Shown in pieces: positions 49,570 to 51,656 of a stretch of 51,656 nucleotides of DNA (within the stretch, counting starts at the first letter, position 1; every line of letters starts with the position of its first letter). Location: positions 1 through 51,656 of the forward strand of contig JAKSCC010000120.1 of NCBI GenBank assembly GCA_022360815.1. Direction: 5' to 3'. Source of the stretch: Desulfobacterales bacterium (lineage in GTDB: Bacteria > Desulfobacterota > Desulfobacteria > Desulfobacterales > Desulfolunaceae). The position numbers were made by a program, and so were the translations under genes. The notes beneath the pieces were generated by a model that saw only the letters and a list, made by a program, of their open reading frames with translations, was not told where the DNA came from and did no database searches.

Positions 49570-49586
49570 GCAAGCAAGCATAAAAA
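49535..49586. repeat. Perfect 16-bp inverted repeat across the MFS stop codon
   Basis: TTTTTATGCTTGCTTG (49535-49550) and CAAGCAAGCATAAAAA (49571-49586), 20-base loop. On either strand the T-run is on the 5' side of the stem and A on the 3' side, although the stem opens symmetrically, so it is not a canonical terminator. It lies between convergent genes. Confidence 0.75.
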
Positions 49587-49604
49587 TAGTCTATGCAATC
49601 TCTG

Positions 49605-50234
49605 TTATATCCAACCAAGGGCCCCAAAGATGGCGGCGCAGGCAAAGTCAAAGCCGAGGATGGCGGAGACGGTCTTAACCCTTTGGATATCGGTCTCCAT
49701 GTCGTGGACCCAGAAAGAGACCACAAAGAAGGGGAGGTATCCGATGAGGAAAATAAAGAGGGGAAACTTGATGCTCCACCAGGGCCAGTCCCAGGTGAGG
49801 GCACCGATGGCGTTGAGCACACACTCCACGGCCACGCAGCAGGTGGTGTTCAAGATGATGTAGAAGGTGCGGTTGTTGACGCCTAAGATTTTTTTGTTTT
49901 TGTCCTGAGGAAGCGCTTTGACGGCGGCCACGCCCATCACCATAAACATGAGAAGGATCTCAATATTCCAGCCGATAAGAATAATAAAGCTGGAGTCAGA
50001 AGGAGCCCCCCACACCGGGGCGTACCCTGTAAAGTGGAAGACCAGCCCGTTCCAGATTTCATTAAAAAAATCCATGCCGATAAAGGCGAGTCCCGCCAGC
50101 ACCACCTTCCAGTTCTCTTTTCCCATCTCCACAGCGTAGACATAAACCACCAGAAGCAGGATGGGGATCAGGGTCCATTGAAAATTTGAAATATCGCGTA
50201 ATGCGGCAAGGCCTTGTTGGGCTGCAGGTGTCAT
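49605..50234 (-). CDS. Six-helix integral membrane protein, unknown function
   Basis: 209 residues with about six helices (near 18-36, 43-62, 83-106, 126-146, 152-175 and 187-207). Aromatic-rich (WDWPWW) and with acidic residues close to helices (FFNEIWNGL, GWNIEILL). No family recognised with confidence. AAGGGGG lies six bases before ATG 50234. It lies alone between the MFS and LacI genes, and its function cannot be inferred from context. Confidence 0.8.
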   Translation of the reverse strand: MTPAAQQGLAALRDISNFQWTLIPILLLVVYVYAVEMGKENWKVVLAGLAFIGMDFFNEIWNGLVFHFTGYAPVWGAPSDSSFIILIGWNIEILLMFMVMGVAAVKALPQDKNKKILGVNNRTFYIILNTTCCVAVECVLNAIGALTWDWPWWSIKFPLFIFLIGYLPFFVVSFWVHDMETDIQRVKTVSAILGFDFACAAIFGALGWI

Positions 50235-50430
50235 GGTTCCCCCTTAAAATTTGGATGTGAGGTAACGTTTATGATCATTGTTTATAATACGCTCTTATCT
50301 GCGGGAGATGGCGGTGTCAATGGGCGAATGAATTTTTTTAGCTGAAATTCATTTCGTGTATAACATGCGATGCGAAAAAGAGGTCAGGGGAGTGCCCGCC
50401 TTTATCCCTTTTTATTGGAAGAACAATTCT

Positions 50431-51432
50431 TTATCTGCGCTGAACAGAGCGGCGTTTGATCAGGTGAGGTTCGATGTGGATGAGGGTTCCGGCCTGGTGG
50501 TGCCGAGCGATGCGGTTCAAAAGGGTGTCCACGGCCATGGCGCCCAGTTTGGCTTTGGGCTGATGGATGGTGGTTAAAGGCGGGGTCATGTAGCGGGAGA
50601 TGAAGATATCGTCGTACCCCACAATGGAGAGGTCGTTGGGGATGTCTACACCTGCCCGGTTGGCCTGGTGAATGGCTCCCATGGCCATCATGTCGTTTTC
50701 GATGAACAGGGCGGTGGGACGATGCTTCAAGGCAAGAAGGGCCTCCATGGCAGCAGACCCTCCTCGGCATCCAAAGTCGCCCTCAAAGATCCACTGGGGG
50801 GTGGGCGCAAGGCCTGCCTCTTGAAGGGCTTCATGAAAGCCTTCCAGACGCTCGGCGGAGATCTGTTTGTTCATGGGGCCGGTGATGCATCCTATGGCGG
50901 TGTGCCCCATTTCGATAAGGTGTCTTGTGGCCAGATAGCCCCCTTTTCGGGAGTTGTCTTGAATGCGGTCCATGTTGGGTGAGAGGGGCCCCCAGTCTGT
51001 GACCACGATGGGAATGTCTTGATAGGCGGCAAAGAGGTCAAAGAGCTCGGTGTCGGTTTCACTGCACATGAGAAGAAGCCCGTCCACGCGTTTTTCTTCA
51101 AGGGCTTTGAGGTTGGCCTCCATGCGTTCAATATCGCCTCCGGTATTGCAGAGAAACAGAGTGTACCCCATCTCAAAGCAGCGGCTCTCAACCCCCTGAA
51201 CCACCTCAGCATAAAAGGGGTTGGTGCTGGTGTTGACCAGCATGCCGATGGTACCGGTTCGGTTTACCTTGAGGCTTCGCGCAATGGAAGATGGCCGGTA
51301 GTCAAGGGCTTTCACGGCGTCCATCACTTTGTCCCGGGTCACCTCGCTAACATAACGGGTGCCGTTTAGGACATGGGAGACCGTGGAGGTGGAGACTTGG
51401 GCTTTTTTTGCGACATCTTTGATGGTTGCCAT
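50431..51432 (-). CDS. LacI/PurR family transcriptional repressor
   Basis: 333 residues. N-terminal HTH TIKDVAKKAQVSTSTVSHVLNG, hinge-helix region SSIARSLKVNRTGTIGMLV, and a periplasmic-binding-protein-like sensor domain to the end (GYDDIFISRYMTPPLTTIHQ). The ligand is probably a sugar or sugar phosphate. It lies 54 bases downstream of the partial PfkB kinase, so kinase and repressor may form one transcript, as in ribose-type loci. Ribosome binding site weak. Confidence 0.95.
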   Translation of the reverse strand: MATIKDVAKKAQVSTSTVSHVLNGTRYVSEVTRDKVMDAVKALDYRPSSIARSLKVNRTGTIGMLVNTSTNPFYAEVVQGVESRCFEMGYTLFLCNTGGDIERMEANLKALEEKRVDGLLLMCSETDTELFDLFAAYQDIPIVVTDWGPLSPNMDRIQDNSRKGGYLATRHLIEMGHTAIGCITGPMNKQISAERLEGFHEALQEAGLAPTPQWIFEGDFGCRGGSAAMEALLALKHRPTALFIENDMMAMGAIHQANRAGVDIPNDLSIVGYDDIFISRYMTPPLTTIHQPKAKLGAMAVDTLLNRIARHHQAGTLIHIEPHLIKRRSVQRR

Positions 51433-51485
51433 GGTTTGTTCGCTTTGCAGTGCTGTGTGAGTAGAGCTTGTGGGATGCTGAACAG

Positions 51486-51656
51486 CTATACGCTTTTTTC
51501 TAAAAGTGCCCGGGTTTTTTCGAGGGTAGGGATGGAGGGCTGGGCCCCTTCTCCGGTTACCGAAAGGGCTGCGGCGGCATTGGCAAAGGCAAGGGCCTTG
51601 GAAAGGGGGGCTCCCTTTTGAAGGGCCGCGGCAAGGCCGCCGTTAAAGGTGTCCCC
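51486..51656 (-). CDS. PfkB/ribokinase-family sugar kinase (partial, C-terminal 56 residues)
   Basis: The frame enters from the right edge reading GDTFNGGLAAALQKG, the PfkB signature with the catalytic Asp, then LAFANAAAALSVTGEGAQPS and IPTLEKTRALLEKSV before TAG. The anion-hole GDTFNG and the Ala-rich helix with GAQPSIPT are typical of ribokinase. The N-terminal part is outside the window. The downstream LacI gene suggests a sugar-utilisation locus beyond the edge. Confidence 0.88.
   Translation of the reverse strand, partial: GDTFNGGLAAALQKGAPLSKALAFANAAAALSVTGEGAQPSIPTLEKTRALLEKSV

Overview
The window looks like a chromosome segment of an anaerobic, sulfate-reducer-like Desulfobacterota (Deltaproteobacteria). 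The gene content points there: desulfoferrodoxin with a rubredoxin-like partner, multihaem c cytochromes, a tungsten-type aldehyde:ferredoxin oxidoreductase with a MoaD-like protein, HdrC/HdrB-type iron-sulfur proteins, a CoA-disulfide reductase-rhodanese, and three sigma-54 activators with PAS sensors. The genus cannot be fixed from sequence alone. Both ends cut genes: a sigma-54 activator on the left and a PfkB/ribokinase-type sugar kinase on the right.

Layout. 1-6400: partial sigma-54 activator, then an AttEFGH-like export operon (ATPase, double FtsX permease, secreted CrtC/AttH-like protein). 6440-8240: nitroreductase, VOC protein and a divergent HxlR regulator with a candidate operator. 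8490-8760: tRNA-Gly and tRNA-Cys with promoter and terminator. 9035-13424: LuxR regulator with a 12-helix membrane sensor, a lipoprotein, and a MerR-TetR fusion regulator. 13664-19798: catabolic operon (enolase-superfamily enzyme, BCCT transporter, two-subunit UxaA-type dehydratase) behind a clear sigma-54 promoter, two palindromic upstream sites and its own PAS-sigma-54 activator. 20106-26575: redox and oxygen-defence block (desulfoferrodoxin, rubredoxin-like protein, trihaem cytochrome, a CydA-like membrane subunit fused to eight c-haem sites with an eight-helix partner, CoA-disulfide reductase-rhodanese). 26604-30698: NRDE protein, thiolase copy 1, a 53-residue membrane protein, AI-2E family transporter. 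31018-38589: gyrA, gpsA, radC, two unrecognised proteins, a short-form ArgA-like acetyltransferase and a PilZ protein. 38736-43150: PAS-sigma-54 activator, a sigma-54 promoter, thiolase copy 2 and 3-hydroxyacyl-CoA dehydrogenase. 43600-45426: a densely structured, apparently non-coding stretch, then HdrC- and HdrB-like genes. 45558-51656: MoaD-like gene, AOR, MFS transporter, a six-helix membrane protein, a LacI regulator and the partial kinase.

Two themes link the genes. Sigma-54 control is pervasive: two near-consensus -24/-12 promoters each lie beside a PAS-type activator. A small dispersed inverted repeat with ends resembling GGCTCCGCAAAAAGTC occurs at least six times between genes, and in the AttEFGH-like operon its end seems to supply the ribosome binding site of the next gene. 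The best candidates for undescribed biology are the CydA-like/multihaem module, the BCCT/UxaA/enolase operon and the structured region before the Hdr genes.
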